Source of the DNA: Austropuccinia psidii
Taxonomy: Eukaryota > Basidiomycota > Pucciniomycetes > Pucciniales > Sphaerophragmiaceae
NCBI GenBank assembly: GCA_023105745.1
Contig: JALGQZ010000012.1
Coordinates: forward strand, 42,773,852 to 42,837,851
Direction of reading: 5' to 3'
Length of the DNA: 64,000 bases
This document shows, piece by piece, positions 30,101-41,152 of the stretch (the stretch's first letter is position 1; the number at the start of each line of letters is the position of its first letter). The translations under genes were made by a program, and so were the position numbers. The notes below the pieces were generated by a model. It was not told the origin of the DNA. It made no database searches and was given only the letters and a program-made list of their open reading frames with translations.

Positions 30101-32658
30101 AGGATATGGACAAAAATAAAGAAGGCTTTCCTCCTATTTTTAAGTATCTTTGACCTTATTTGGCTTTTAAGATCAGACTCTGATTGAATACTAAAGTTCA
30201 TATTAGGTTATTCTCTATCTAGACAGGAATTATAAGTTTCCAAACAGTAAATTGCATTCTAAAGGATCTCAAACAAGGTTTTAAGAGCTTCCAAAGCTTA
30301 ATCAAGCTTTAATTGGCTGAAAATTAAATAAAATTTCATAAAAACCTTATCAAAAATTGAGTTTTAGTGTCTATTTCTATTTTGTGCTGGAAAAAAGCAA
30401 CTACTTCAAAGATTCATAGAAAATTCACTTCTTAATGGATTCTCTTGAAACTCTCACACAACTTACAAATTTATTACCTTGGTGAATAAATAAGAAAAGA
30501 ACAATATTTTTTCAACAGGTTTTTTTGATACTTATCCTTGGAAGTACCTCATTTGATTATTCTTGAGGATAATTAAGATATGTATGAATATTTATTAAAA
30601 ATCTTAATTCACAAATTCTTTCTTAAGATTTGACTTTTATTATTTGATAAAAATTAATTTTAAAATAAACACATCATTTATTTATGGAAAACTAAAAATC
30701 ATAAGCACAAATGAAGCCTAAAGTTACTTTCAGTTAAAAATAACACCCCCAGCTTGAATTGCAATTAAAAATTGAGTGTTTTTAAGTTAAAACTCTACTT
30801 TTAATGATGAATATTTGTGTGTTCATTAGTAAATGTCCTCTGAGAACAGTAATGATCACAGATAAGGAATCTTAAGGTATAAGAAAAGACATTTGCTTAC
30901 CATTTTTCCCCCTCACTCCACATAATCAAATCCCCAAGGCATGATATTTTATTGATAAAATCTTATTTTACTATGAAGAATTCATCAGTGTTTTATTCTT
31001 TATCATTTCTATAAGCAAATAATCAAATTATGAGAGCTTGATTCCATCTTTATAAGTTTTCATAATTTTTTTCTTTTTTGAGAATATTTTTTGAAGAAAT
31101 GTTGTAAAGTCTACAAATCCTCTCAACATAGTCAGTTTCAATCAATATTCCATTACTTAACTCATCACTGTTTTTTCTATCATTATTGTTATCATCATTC
31201 TCACACAGTTGTGTATAGTCTTTATTCTATATATAATACCTGATATAAGTTATGACTTGCTTCTATATATATTAGCCAAAAGAAATTTTATATAATAGAT
31301 ATTTTATATTCTTCTTATCATAATTGTTAGTGACTAAAAATAATAATGGAATAATTATTATAGTTTGTCTTATGAATAGCTATAATAATATTAATCTCTC
31401 AATGAAATTTTACTCCAAATTTGATAATAATAATTATTGTTTTGTGGTCATAATAATAAATCATATTATATTATAATTTGAGGGCATCAATAGTGCTCTT
31501 AATAATACATATCATTTTTAAGAGTTTCATAGAAAAATGTTACAAGTGATAAATTTGTGGTGATATGTTTCATAATATTTCATTATGTCTTAAATTTTGA
31601 AACAGTGATAAACATTTATTTTTCATATACTTGATATTTGAATTAAATATTATTAAAATGATTTTTTTAATTTCTCTCTTTTTAATATTAATTTATCCTT
31701 TTGTGGCTCACAAATTTTAACACCTTAATACTGAGCTCCAGGCTAGTATTCATCTTGACAAGCTTCTATGAGCTCATATTAATTAAATTTGAGTCCATTC
31801 TTTGTGTTTGAATTACTTTTCATGTGATTCATCTTCTCCATAATTTTCAACATTACATCTTGGTATGTAATTTCATGATTATAATCACTTATTTCCCCTT
31901 TTTAAGCGTCAAAGATTCCATCATTCTCAAAGCTGAAAGTGACCCCTTTTTTTCATTTTGTATTTCTTTAATTTTTATTGGAAATTAATAATTCATTAAC
32001 ATAATATTTAATTGTAATTTTTTTTTCTCAAGGATAATTTCAATTTGAAGCTTAAAGATGTTGGACCAAATTTGTTACTGCATGGAAGAATCTGATGAGT
32101 CAACATACTTCAAGCTTGATTCCACCAATTACTCAGGGCTCATGTGGCTTCAAAAAGCTTTATTCAATTTAATAGTCTTGAATATTCATGTTCTGAGGTT
32201 TATTGAACTTGACCTCATTCATTTTATCATCAAAAATGGATTTTGTATCTTAATTTAATTCAAGACACCAGGTTGATTATCCCACAAGCAGTTGATTGTA
32301 AATTCAATAAATAATTTCTCCATATATTTCTCAATTTAACTTAGAAATTTGAATTCATTTTTATCTTCATTCTACCCCTTTCTCATTGTTCCAGTCCAGA
32401 ATGATTATTCTGCAATAAAAATAAAATCTGGATCAGAAATTGGGTATTTCTCTATATTAATCATAGTGAGCTCATGGATGTAACACCCCCAGCCCTTCAG
32501 CCGAATGAAGATATCACAATATTACTATTAATTTAATGAAAAGAACCATAATAAAAGCAAGGGAAAGAACGCCAAAGTAAATATCCTGTTTATGATATTT
32601 GGGAACTGTCCCCACAATCTCCAAGGACCCCCTTCAAGCCCTTGGCAAGATGTTTTTA
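27166..32658. other. AT-rich region without recognisable genes
   Basis: About 5.5 kb of very AT-rich sequence. Short ORFs (28836, 32058 and others) lack any family motif and have low-complexity composition. Two near-identical words 'taacacccccagc' occur near 30740 and 32480, and an LTR-like trace at 29290-29690 is given separately. It is most likely old transposon debris. Confidence 0.5.
29290..29690 (+). repeat. LTR-like trace related to family B
   Basis: Contains 'catatataccagcctgctttatgcgcatgggaggct', resembling the B1 LTR block near 33767-33800 (catataccagcctcc...gaggggctt), plus 'aaaagctgtattt' words. A hairpin ACCACAT-tctat-ATGTGGT lies at 29300-29318. No clear ends. Confidence 0.35.
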
Positions 32659-34178
32659 TGTCACAACCATGGAGATTTCCCTCCTGGACTCCATATGGCA
32701 TATCAGTCTCATATCAATCTTATGAAAATTTGGCCATATCCATAATCACTGGAAAAATTGTCCCTCTCATTTTTTCTGGCCTTTTATGGTCATTTCACTC
32801 CTGGGGATAACCTGGCCCCTTCACTATCATCAGGCCTTTCCAGGCCATTATCTGATTTTGGGCACTTTCAGGTATTTACCAGTAAACAAGGAAAATACAG
32901 CCCAAAAGCATGTGTTTGGCATTTTAAGCTTCAAATACAGTTTTGCGCATTTTGCGCACTTTTGCATATTTTGCACATTTTTGCGGATTTTTGCTGTATT
33001 CAGCTGTATATGCCATTTTCCAATGTATTATGGGAAATATGTCCAGAAGGCCATATCATCCCTTTTGGGGCTTAATTTCAAGTATTGTTCATTTTGTGAA
33101 TTTTTGCGCACTTTGCGCAAATGCAGTTGTAAAGCTGTATAAGCTGTATTTGGTGAATACAACCTAAACACCTTGTCACCTATGAAGTCACCCAAAACCC
33201 AATTTTCACTCTCATCCTCCTGACTTGACTCAGAAAGACCTTTGGCCACTTTCACCCTTCAGCAACTCAAATTGTGATAAATGGTGTTATACACCATTCT
33301 GCACATTTTTTCACCAGAAATTCAATTTTATCAATATCAGAGGGGTAGTTCAACATTTCATAAGTCACCAAAGTGTCATTTCATCCAGAGGACCCATCAA
33401 GGCTCAAGTGCAGGTGTAATTTCTCAAAGACCAATGAAAACATCAGGAATTAATTGGTTATTCTCACTTCAAGTATTCCCTCCAAGGGAATACTGTCAAT
33501 TCATTCCCAAGGTGGATTCTAGAGGCAGTTCCAAACAGGTTCTCAAGTGTCAATGCTCCATAAATCCAACTTGGCAACCACATCCATTTCAATACAGTAT
33601 GGATTCATCAAGAACTGTATTTCAATCATAAATCATGGGAAAATCATTCACCACAGTTCATTTCCCAATCTGGAAAGGTATACACTTCATCAAGCTGTCA
33701 ATACAGCTTCAAGGATTCAATACAGACCAGCTGTCAGCCTGAAGGAGTCAAGCTCTCAACGTTTCACATATACCAGCCTCCTTTGACCCTGAGGGGCTTT
33801 TCCCCCAGTTAAGTAATATATTTTCATTTTATTTTATCTTTATTTATCTTACCATTTTTGTTAAGTGAATACTTATATTATCAAGTCAGTCATTTAGCAC
33901 CTTTTCTCTTTTCTTTCCTCACCTGTCAATAAATATTTGGTGGGAATATCCTTACTAATTCCATTGCTCATTTTGGCAGGTTCAAACAGTGATGAAGGAA
34001 TTACTTGGTTGGCTCTTTGGCCATTTGGCTTCTCATTTCTCTTATTGCATCTCATGTTTGTTCTTGCATTCTTCTTAGAGAAATTCAATTCTTTATTCTT
34101 TTGGAGTCTTCCAAGTGAGTTCCCTGATTGCTGAGTGCCAGGCCACTCTTGTTTTTCTATCTAAGATGCCCTGTGACA
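32659..34178 (+). repeat. 5' LTR of B1 (family B)
   Basis: 1520 bp from TGTCACAACCATGG to GCCCTGTGACA. Shares long stretches with 42363-43900. The upper part carries TGCGCA motifs and a GTATAAGCTG word (about 33137) that could act as a TATA element. ORFs within it (for example 32786-33142) are not genes. Confidence 0.9.
32944..33119 (+). promoter_or_regulatory. TGCGCA palindrome cluster in the B1 5' LTR
   Basis: Perfect TGCGCA at 32944, 32953, 33105 and 33114, with decayed TGCATA/TGCACA versions between, in a T-rich spacing of about nine bases. The 3' LTR has the same cluster at 42648, 42657 and 42818. The position upstream of a TATA-like word suggests a U3 regulatory block; the factor is unknown. 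Confidence 0.4.
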
Positions 34179-35067
34179 CTATATTAATTAACTCATAATT
34201 TCATTTAATTATTTTCATTCATTCTTTATAATTTCATTCACTCATTTTATTGAAATTATGACTCTTTAATGCTTATGAACGTTAGGATTTGTTATCACCT
34301 CTCAATTTTCTCTCATTCATTCTTCATTTTGAAAATTGAAAGCTGACCCAATTTTATTTTTGTTTCTCTATTTTAGATCTCATCTCAAATCATCAATTTC
34401 AATTCATTCATAATTCAGGTGTAATCTTAATTTTCATCTGATTTTCAAATTTTTCATCAAGTTATTCAGACACATCCTTCACATCAAGATTCATATTTGA
34501 TTCATTCTTCAATAATTTTGATTTTTAAAGAAGACATCACTTGATTTTTATTTGATTGATTGATTTGAAATATATTGATATTGAACTCAAGAAAATTGAT
34601 TGAGCTGAAGATTTCATTAATTTTGCTGATTCTTCACATCAAGAATTTTGACATAACTTGATTTTGCTTCAAGAATTCATTTTGATTGATTGATTTTCTG
34701 CAAGATTTTGATTTTGATTCCTTTGGCATATTGATTAATTGAGTTCAGTATTTCATTTGACATTGATTGATTGATTTTCCTGAAGTTTTTCATTTTGACT
34801 TATTTGATTAATTTACTCCAAGATTTCTTTTGACATTTATTGATTGATTTTCCTGAAGTTTTCATTTTGACTTCTTTTATTCACTGACTTCAAGTTTTCA
34901 TTTGATATTTAATTGATTGATTTACCTGAAGATCTCATTTTCATTTATTGATTTTATTCAAAGTTTTGATTTTGACTTTTGACTTCAAGCTTTATTTCAA
35001 ATTGCCTCAAGTTTTCATCTTCAAATCTTCATTATTGTTCATTTTATTTCATTTTCATCCTAGAATA
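34179..35067 (+). repeat. B1 leader with imperfect tandem repeats
   Basis: Untranslated leader between LTR and gag. From about 34540 to 34990 it contains repeated units of roughly 70 bp built on TTGATTGATTGATTTTCCTG-AAGTTTT-CATTTTGACTT, at least three of them between 34760 and 34950. No convincing tRNA primer site follows the LTR. Nothing coding is seen. Confidence 0.65.
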
Positions 35068-36474
35068 ATGCCCATCCAACACTCACCTCCTGTGAGGCAG
35101 ACAAGATCTCAGGCCAGAACTCAAGCTGTTCTCAGTCCAACTCCAAGGGCTCGTCTTGATGGCACCCCAGTAGTTACTCAACTGAGGACCAAATTGGACA
35201 GAGGACCCATTCTGGAAGGAGCAGCACCATCCAGGAAGGAAGGAAGAGTGCCAAGAAGATCAGGTTCATTTTCAGGAGCAGTTGGCTGATTTCAAGGAAC
35301 TTCAAGGACCATTTTCAGAGGTCCTGTGGAAGATGCTGAAGAGGATGAGGAGGAGAATTCTGTGTGAGAGGAAGAGTCTGATGTTACTGAAGGTGTTCCT
35401 GCCCCTGTGGGGGCATCCCAAGGTACTGAAGGACCAACTCTAGCCCAGTCTAATCAGCCTGTCTCTTATCAGTCTGAACCATCTATATTGGCCATTATGC
35501 AGCTAATGACTCAGATTATGGCCAATCTTCAAGAAGCTTCATCCTCTGGAGCATCAAGACCAACAGCCTTCAAAACTCCATCTATGAAGGCACCAGAAAG
35601 CTTTGATGGGACTAAACCCTTCAAAGTAAGAAGTTCCATTCAGTCTTGTCAATTGATATTTAATAATGATCCCAAAAATTTCTCTCAAGACAGAAACAAA
35701 GTTCTGTATGCCACTTCATTTCTCATTGGCAGCGCTGAAAAATAGATTTAGCCTTATCTTTCCAATCTCACCAAACAATACACAAATTACCTTCTCAATT
35801 CTTGAAACTTATTTTAATCTCAACTCTTTACTTTATTTGGGGACCCAATTGAAGTTAGGAAAGCTGAAGCAGAGTTGGATTCTCTAAGAATCAAAGAAGG
35901 TGGTCATGTTTCTTTATACATACCCAATTTCAGAAGTTAGGTTTCAAGGATTGGAGATTGGGGTGAAAAGGCTCTTATTCATCATTTCAGGAAGGGATTG
36001 CCATCCAGGATTTTAGATCAATTGGCCTCCAATCCTTCAAGAATTCACTCTCTTCAATGCTTAATGGACATTAACCTGGAGCTTGATACCAGGTACCATG
36101 AGAGGCAAAATGAAAAGAGTCATCCTAAAGAGAAGAAGCCAGAAACCTCAAAGTCAAATTCTTCTCATCCTCAAAATTATTCAAGCTCAAGTCAAAAGAA
36201 GAAGAAAAATTTTCAGAAGAGGGAAAAGCCCCATTCTTCTTTATTGAATAAAGATATCAAGTTGATGAATTCTGAAAAAGAAAGAAAAATCAAGGCAGTT
36301 TCATGTACCTATTGTTGTGGGAAGCATAGTCTTGATTCCTGTTTTAGAAGGCCTCAAACGAAGCTTACCCAACCCTCACGCAAATTTCCCAGTGAGGGAA
36401 AAGCCTTATTGAAGATCATGTTGTGTTCAATGGTTGTCACTGTTTTCAATCCAGAGCACAATTGTCCATCTTGA
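35068..36474 (+). pseudogene. Gag of family B (B1)
   Basis: A single frame from ATG 35068 with about seven in-frame stops (for example at 35287, 35368, 35743 and 35935). Order: basic N-terminus (RQTRSQARTQAVLSPTPRARLDG), acidic stretch (EDAEEDEEEN), capsid-like domain (KTPSMKAPESFDGTKPFKVRSS, then FTLFGDPIEVRKAEAELDSLR and HHFRKGLPSRILDQLAS), Lys/Ser-rich linker and a knuckle-like CTYCCGKHSLDSC (C-X2-C-X3-H-X4-C). Several stops replace Trp or Gln codons, consistent with transition decay. The protease follows in a different frame with a short overlap. Confidence 0.82.
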
Positions 36475-36989
36475 ATACTGGTCTCAAAAATTCTCATAAA
36501 TTCTTTGTTTTTTCTTCTCTCTCTGATGTTTTTTACAGTTTTCTTATTGATTCTGGTGCAACCAACTCATTTATTGAAAAGAAGTTGGTTCACAAGTATT
36601 ATTTGACTATATCAGAACACCCAGAGAAGATACCTCTTATCATTTTGGACACCTCAGAGTCCCCTTCCTTCTTTGTGACTCACCATACCCAATATATGGG
36701 TGAGCTTCCTTCATTCCCAAGCTTTGAATGGGACTTTTTAGTCAATGATACTCCCAAGGTAGAGGACCTCATATTGAGCTTTCAATTTCTTAATAATTTT
36801 AATCCATCTATTGCTTGGAGGCAAGGGCTGATCACCTTTGATTCTGATCATAATGACTATTATGATACTTCAAAATCTTCCAGTAATGACGTTTCTTCTG
36901 CCAAATCATGTGCAGCTCTGGTTGGTGATTCTAGAACACCATCATTTCCATCTTCTGTCCGTATTCCTTCCCTTAATTCCCATCAGTAA
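36423..36989 (+). pseudogene. Aspartic protease (B1)
   Basis: 188 codons in the frame of pol. The active site is D43-S-G in YSFLIDSGATNSFIEKKLV, the retropepsin signature, followed by PLIILDTSESPS and FEWDFLVNDTPKVEDLILSFQFLNNFNPSIAW, typical of gypsy proteases. TAA at 36987 splits it from the RT part; the frame continues beyond with LLSSRDEVFKDIQDLRED. The listed start lies within the gag overlap. The domain would process gag-pol; this copy is separated from it by stops. Confidence 0.82.
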
Positions 36990-37079
36990 TTACTATCCTC
37001 TAGAGATGAAGTCTTCAAAGACATTCAAGATCTTAGAGAAGATAATTCTGTATCTTCACGTCATCTCTTCTTTGGGAAT

Positions 37080-37531
37080 ATGGACCTTCCTCCTTCATAT
37101 TATCATGACTCCCTGGAGGAGTTGTGGGATGAAGAGGAAGAGCTAGAAGAAATAGAAACTGTGATGAAGGTTTTTCCTTCTGTTTATCACCAGTATTTGG
37201 ACTTATTCTCCAAGGTGAAAGCAGAGAAACTTCCTCCTCACCGCGCCTGTGATCAGCATATTGAGCTGGAGGGGTCTCTACCTTCAGTTGGGGTGATCTA
37301 CTCTTTATCAAACCAAGAGTCAGTTACACGCAGGGCCTACATTTCAGAGAATGTAGAGAAATGTTTCACCTGGCCAGGCTCCCCTTCAACAGGAGCACCT
37401 GTCCTCTTTGTCAAGAAGAAAGATGGTGGCCTCCATTTGTGTGTTGATTACCGCAAACTCAATGCTGTTACCAGGAAGAACAAGTATCCTGTGCCTCCTG
37501 TGAATAAGCATCTTACTGTTTTCAATGGTTC
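37080..37531 (+). pseudogene. RT N-terminal half (B1), cut by a solo LTR
   Basis: Frame text DLPPSYYHDSLEELWDEEEELEE, FPSVYHQYLDLFSKVKAEKLPPHRACDQHIELEG, then RT proper: VIYSLSNQESVTRRAYISENVEK, STGAPVLFVKKKDGGLHLCVDYRKLNAVTRKNKYPVP. It ends at 37531 in NGS, where the solo family A LTR begins; the apparent extra codons to 37544 are LTR. RT resumes at 38970 in the same frame. The last five bases, GGTTC, are the target duplication. Confidence 0.88.
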
Positions 37532-38969
37532 TGTCAGCCTGTGACTCAAAACCAGAGCACAAGCATGACAGCCAAAATACCATAAAACAATGGTATAGCC
37601 AAGATACCACCAAAACATGGAGCTGAGCCAAATCAGCTCAAAAGGTATCAAAGGAAAGAGGAAACTCACGTCTTTCTGAAAAGATAAGTCCCATCACCAT
37701 AGGACAAGAAATAAAAAATTTATTCCTGCTCAAAGATATTGCTGAGCATAAACCTTAATTTTCACCTCTCATCTAAAATCTAGAAGGAGAGGCTTAACCC
37801 CATCAAACGGGTATCAAAATGAAGCTCTAAGCCAGGGCTATCCAATGGTACCAGCCAAACTGAGCTAGCACCAATATTACTGGAGTTATGGTCAATTTCA
37901 GGCCAAATAAGGGTGAACAAAACATTCACCTCTCATCTAACTTCTACAGTTTTAGTGTGAGATACCTAAAGTGGGGTCTTTTTGAAAAGAGCACAATCAG
38001 GGCTATCTGATGATGCCATCCACTTCCCCATATCTCAACTACTGCAGAAGGTATGGGGCAAACAAGCCCAATACAGCTTTTTGCCTAAAACATGCAAATG
38101 TACAAAAACCTTGTACATGGGATAACTTTGCCATATTTAATGATACCCATACCAAATGAGGTACCATTGTGTAGAGCCCATACAGGGCTGTACACCGAGC
38201 CAATTTTGAGGTTGATATCTCAAGAATTGACAAAGTTATGGCTGTTTTAAGGTCAAAATCCCACCTGCTGTCATATACAGCCTTACCATGGGATAATATC
38301 CCATAACCATGAATATGAGGTGTCAAATAGACGAAGAAGCATGTTTTTACTTCAATACCTCATATTTCAGTCAATACTGGGGTCCCATACAGTTTCTATA
38401 CAGCATTCTATGCGTCATACACGTCAGAATCAGGCTGTGAGGTCCCCAGATGAAAATTTTCACCCTGTATTGGTGAAAACGGCCCAGATGTGGTTTCAAA
38501 ACCACATCGGAGCCCAATACAGAGTATACAGGTTGTTTGCAAACCACAAGCCTGTCCTGGATGGTGAAAAATCTTCACTTCCTCTACGTGGAAAGGTCTA
38601 ACAGCCTTTCCACCCCAATTTCAGGATAAAAGGAGGGCTCTTCACAGCCAACTCATCTCCTCATCCTGCTCTTGAATAACCTACGTAGTAAACTGTCAAA
38701 AACAGCTTTACTCTTGGTTAATAATCAGGTATAATTATAGTTTTAATTATTGTAGTCTTTTATTATTGTAACCCAACAGATAAAGCTGCACCCAGGGCTT
38801 TCAAGAGCGCTCACCACCACTATATCCACTATAGTAAAGCCCTTTTTTATCTTAAATTAAATATCTTTTAAGCTTTATAACTCTTTTTTAAAACTATTTT
38901 ACCGTGTCACAAACATAGAAAAAGTTGTACTTAGCCTATATACACCTTCTTCATAGTTTCATCCTGACA
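37532..38969 (+). mobile_element. Solo LTR of family A inserted in B1 RT
   Basis: 1438 bp from TGTCAGCC to CCTGACA with no internal element sequence, flanked by GGTTC on both sides (37527-37531, 38970-38974). Solo LTRs arise by recombination between the two LTRs of a full element. It holds a 22-bp hairpin at 38487-38508, a hairpin with 9-bp arms GTGGAAAGG at 38588-38613, a 17-bp palindrome at 38288-38304, and ATAAAAGG at 38626-38633. The ORFs in it (38039-38326 minus and 38320-38601 plus) are not genes. Confidence 0.95.
38626..38633 (+). promoter_or_regulatory. TATA-like element of the family A LTR
   Basis: ATAAAAGG lies just after the conserved GTGGAAAGG hairpin and is found at the same place in the LTRs near 12245, 22085 and 62087 (GATAAAAGG or GATAAAAAGG). 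It is a candidate core promoter; the start site is unknown. Confidence 0.35.
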
Positions 38970-39320
38970 GGTTCTTCTATCTGCTCCAAGATTGATTTGC
39001 GTGGTACATATAACCTGCTCAGAATCAAGGAGGGTGATGAACAGTTGACATGTTTTAGAACTAAATATGGCAGCTATGAGTATTTGGTTATGCCATTTGG
39101 GCTCACCAATGCTCCTGCCTCTTTTCAAAACCTTTTCAATGATACTTTTTATCATATTATTGATATTTATTTTGTGGTTTATTTGGATGAAATTATGGTC
39201 TTTTGCAAATCTGAAGAAGAACATGTCACTCATGTGTCCACTGTTCTTGCCAGACTCAGAGCCAATAACCTCTTTGTTAAAGCCTCCAAGTGCCTATTTG
39301 ATGTTTCTAGTGTAGAGTAA
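38970..39320 (+). pseudogene. RT palm/thumb (B1), active site altered
   Basis: Continuation of RT: SKIDLRGTYNLLRIKEGDEQLTCFRTKYGSYEYLVMPFGLTNAPASFQNLFND, then VVYLDEIMVFCKSEEEHVTHV. The catalytic box should be YLDD; it is YLDE here, so the second metal-binding Asp of the box is lost. The first Asp in KIDLRG is present. A TAA at 39318 follows SSVE; the frame goes on with LGYVVSSEDLKMDQ into 39354-40043. The part before 38970 in the listed ORF is solo LTR. Confidence 0.88.
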
Positions 39321-39353
39321 TTAGGTTATGTTGTTTCTTCTGAAGACCTCAAG

Positions 39354-40043
39354 ATGGACCAAATAAAATTCCATAAAATTCTCAATTGGCCACCTCCAAG
39401 AAACATCAAGGCACTTCAATCATTCCTTGGCTTTGCCAACTTTTACTGCCATTTCATCAAGAATTATTCAAAGAAAATTAGTTCACTCACCAGTTTCCTC
39501 AAGAAAAATTCGTGTTTTCCCCTCAATGAGGAAGCGCTTAGAAAGTTTCGTCAACTCCAAGAGGCATTCACCATTTCTCCAATTCCTGCTGACTTTTATC
39601 CATCTCTACCCACCATTGTAAAGACTGATGCATCAGATTTTGCCTTGGGTGCTGTACTGAGTCAGATTTCTGACTCAGGAAAACATCCCATTGCATTCAA
39701 TAGCCACAAGCTTCTCCCAGCTGAGCTCAATTATGAGATTCATGACAAGGAATTCCTTGGCATAGTCTGGGCTCTCAAGTGCTGGAGAGCTTTTCTATTT
39801 TATATTTCTTCCTCCTTTGAAGTTCTCACCAATCATTCTTCGCTTCAATACTTCATGTCATCAAAGATTCTCAATCGCCATCAAGCCCGCTCGGCCAAAT
39901 TTTGCTCTCAATTTTATTTTTCAATCACTTACCGCCCTGGCCGCCTGGCCACTCTTCCACATGCATTAGCATGTTGGGATGACATTTACCCAGAGAGGGG
40001 GAAGATTTCATCATCAAGAATCCAATTCATTATCAAAAAATAA
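39354..40043 (+). pseudogene. RT connection and RNase H (B1)
   Basis: 229 codons. NWPPPRNIKALQSFLGFANFYCHFIKNYSK is the RT thumb/connection. RNase H follows with D92 in IVKTDASDFALGAVLSQ and E133 in YEIHDKEFLGIVWALKCWR, but the third acidic residue is Asn160 (VLTNHSSLQYF, where the family has TDH). The end FSITYRPGRLATLPHALACWDDIYPERG matches the usual PGKLGTKPDAL region with changes. The frame is lost between about 40043 and 40235. Degraded active site. Confidence 0.85.
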
Positions 40044-40234
40044 TCAAGCAAGATCAAATTCAACCCTCAAAGTTCTTTGCAGTCAAGGTGGATTCATTTT
40101 AAAGTTTGATTGACTCAATTCAGAAAGCATTATGGCAAGATTCTCAATATTGAAGTATTATTCAAGATTTGGGTAAGGGTAAATCTGGTTAAGTTTATTC
40201 TCTTAATTCCTCTTCCCAACTTTTCCTGTTCAAA

Positions 40235-41152
40235 GATCAGGTGGTGGTCCCAAATGAACACACAATTCAACTCAGCATACTCCAAAAGAGGTAGAACACT
40301 CTCCTAGCTGGACACCCTGGCCAAGAGCAGAATCTCAAACTTGTCAAGGGGGATTTTCACTGGCCTAGAATGACGCAATTTATAAAGTATTATGTATCAT
40401 CCTGTCAACAGTGTTCAAGAAACAAAAATATTGACCACAAGAAGTTTGGACTCCTCAAACCTCTTCCAATTGCAAATGGTCCTTGAATCCGTCTTTCAAT
40501 AGATTTCATCACTCAATTGCCACTGTCCAATTCTTTTGACTCAATCCTTGTCATAGTGGACAGGTTCTCAAAATGGGAAGTTTTTATTCCAAAAATGTCT
40601 TCAATAACTTCATTGGATTTGTCTCATTTATACATCAATAATATTTTCTCAAAGCATGGCCTTCCTTCAAGCATTGTTAGTGATAGAGGTTCTCTTTTTG
40701 TTTCTTCCTTTTGGACCAATCTTTCTCCGCAGCTCAAGATTTCAAGAGATCTGTCAATTTCTTACCATACAGAAACTGATGGACAGACAGAGAGTGTAAA
40801 TCAGATACTAGAACAGTACCTTTGGATGTATTTCAGTTATAATCAAGATGATTGGAAGACCTGGATCCCTCTGTCTTAATTTGCCAAAAATAACTCTAAC
40901 CCCTCTTCAACAAAACAATCACTGTTTTTCACTATGAATGGAAGAGATCCACATTTTGACTCAGTTCACATTACTCAAGATACTCCTTCTGGACAGTTAT
41001 CAACAAAATTCCAATCAGTACAGCAAGATTTCAAGAGAGAACTTGAAGTTGCCATAAACAGGTTTAAGAGGTATGGGGATAAAAGTAGAGCAATTCCACC
41101 TGTTTTCAATCCTGGTGACATGGTATGGCTTTCATCCAAGAACATCAAATAA
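40235..41152 (+). pseudogene. Integrase zinc domain and DD35E core (B1)
   Basis: One frame with a few stops (near 40292, 40486, 40877). The zinc domain reads LAGHPGQEQNLKLVKGDFHWPRM, then SCQQCSRNKNIDHKKFG. The core (ORF from 40517) has D15 in ILVIVDRFSKW, D56 in SIVSDRGSLF and E92 in TDGQTESVNQ, giving 35 residues between the second D and E. The C-terminal part reads MNGRDPHFDSVHI and YGDKSRAIPPVFNPGDMVWLSSKNIK, then TAA. All three catalytic residues are intact although the gene is broken. Confidence 0.87.
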
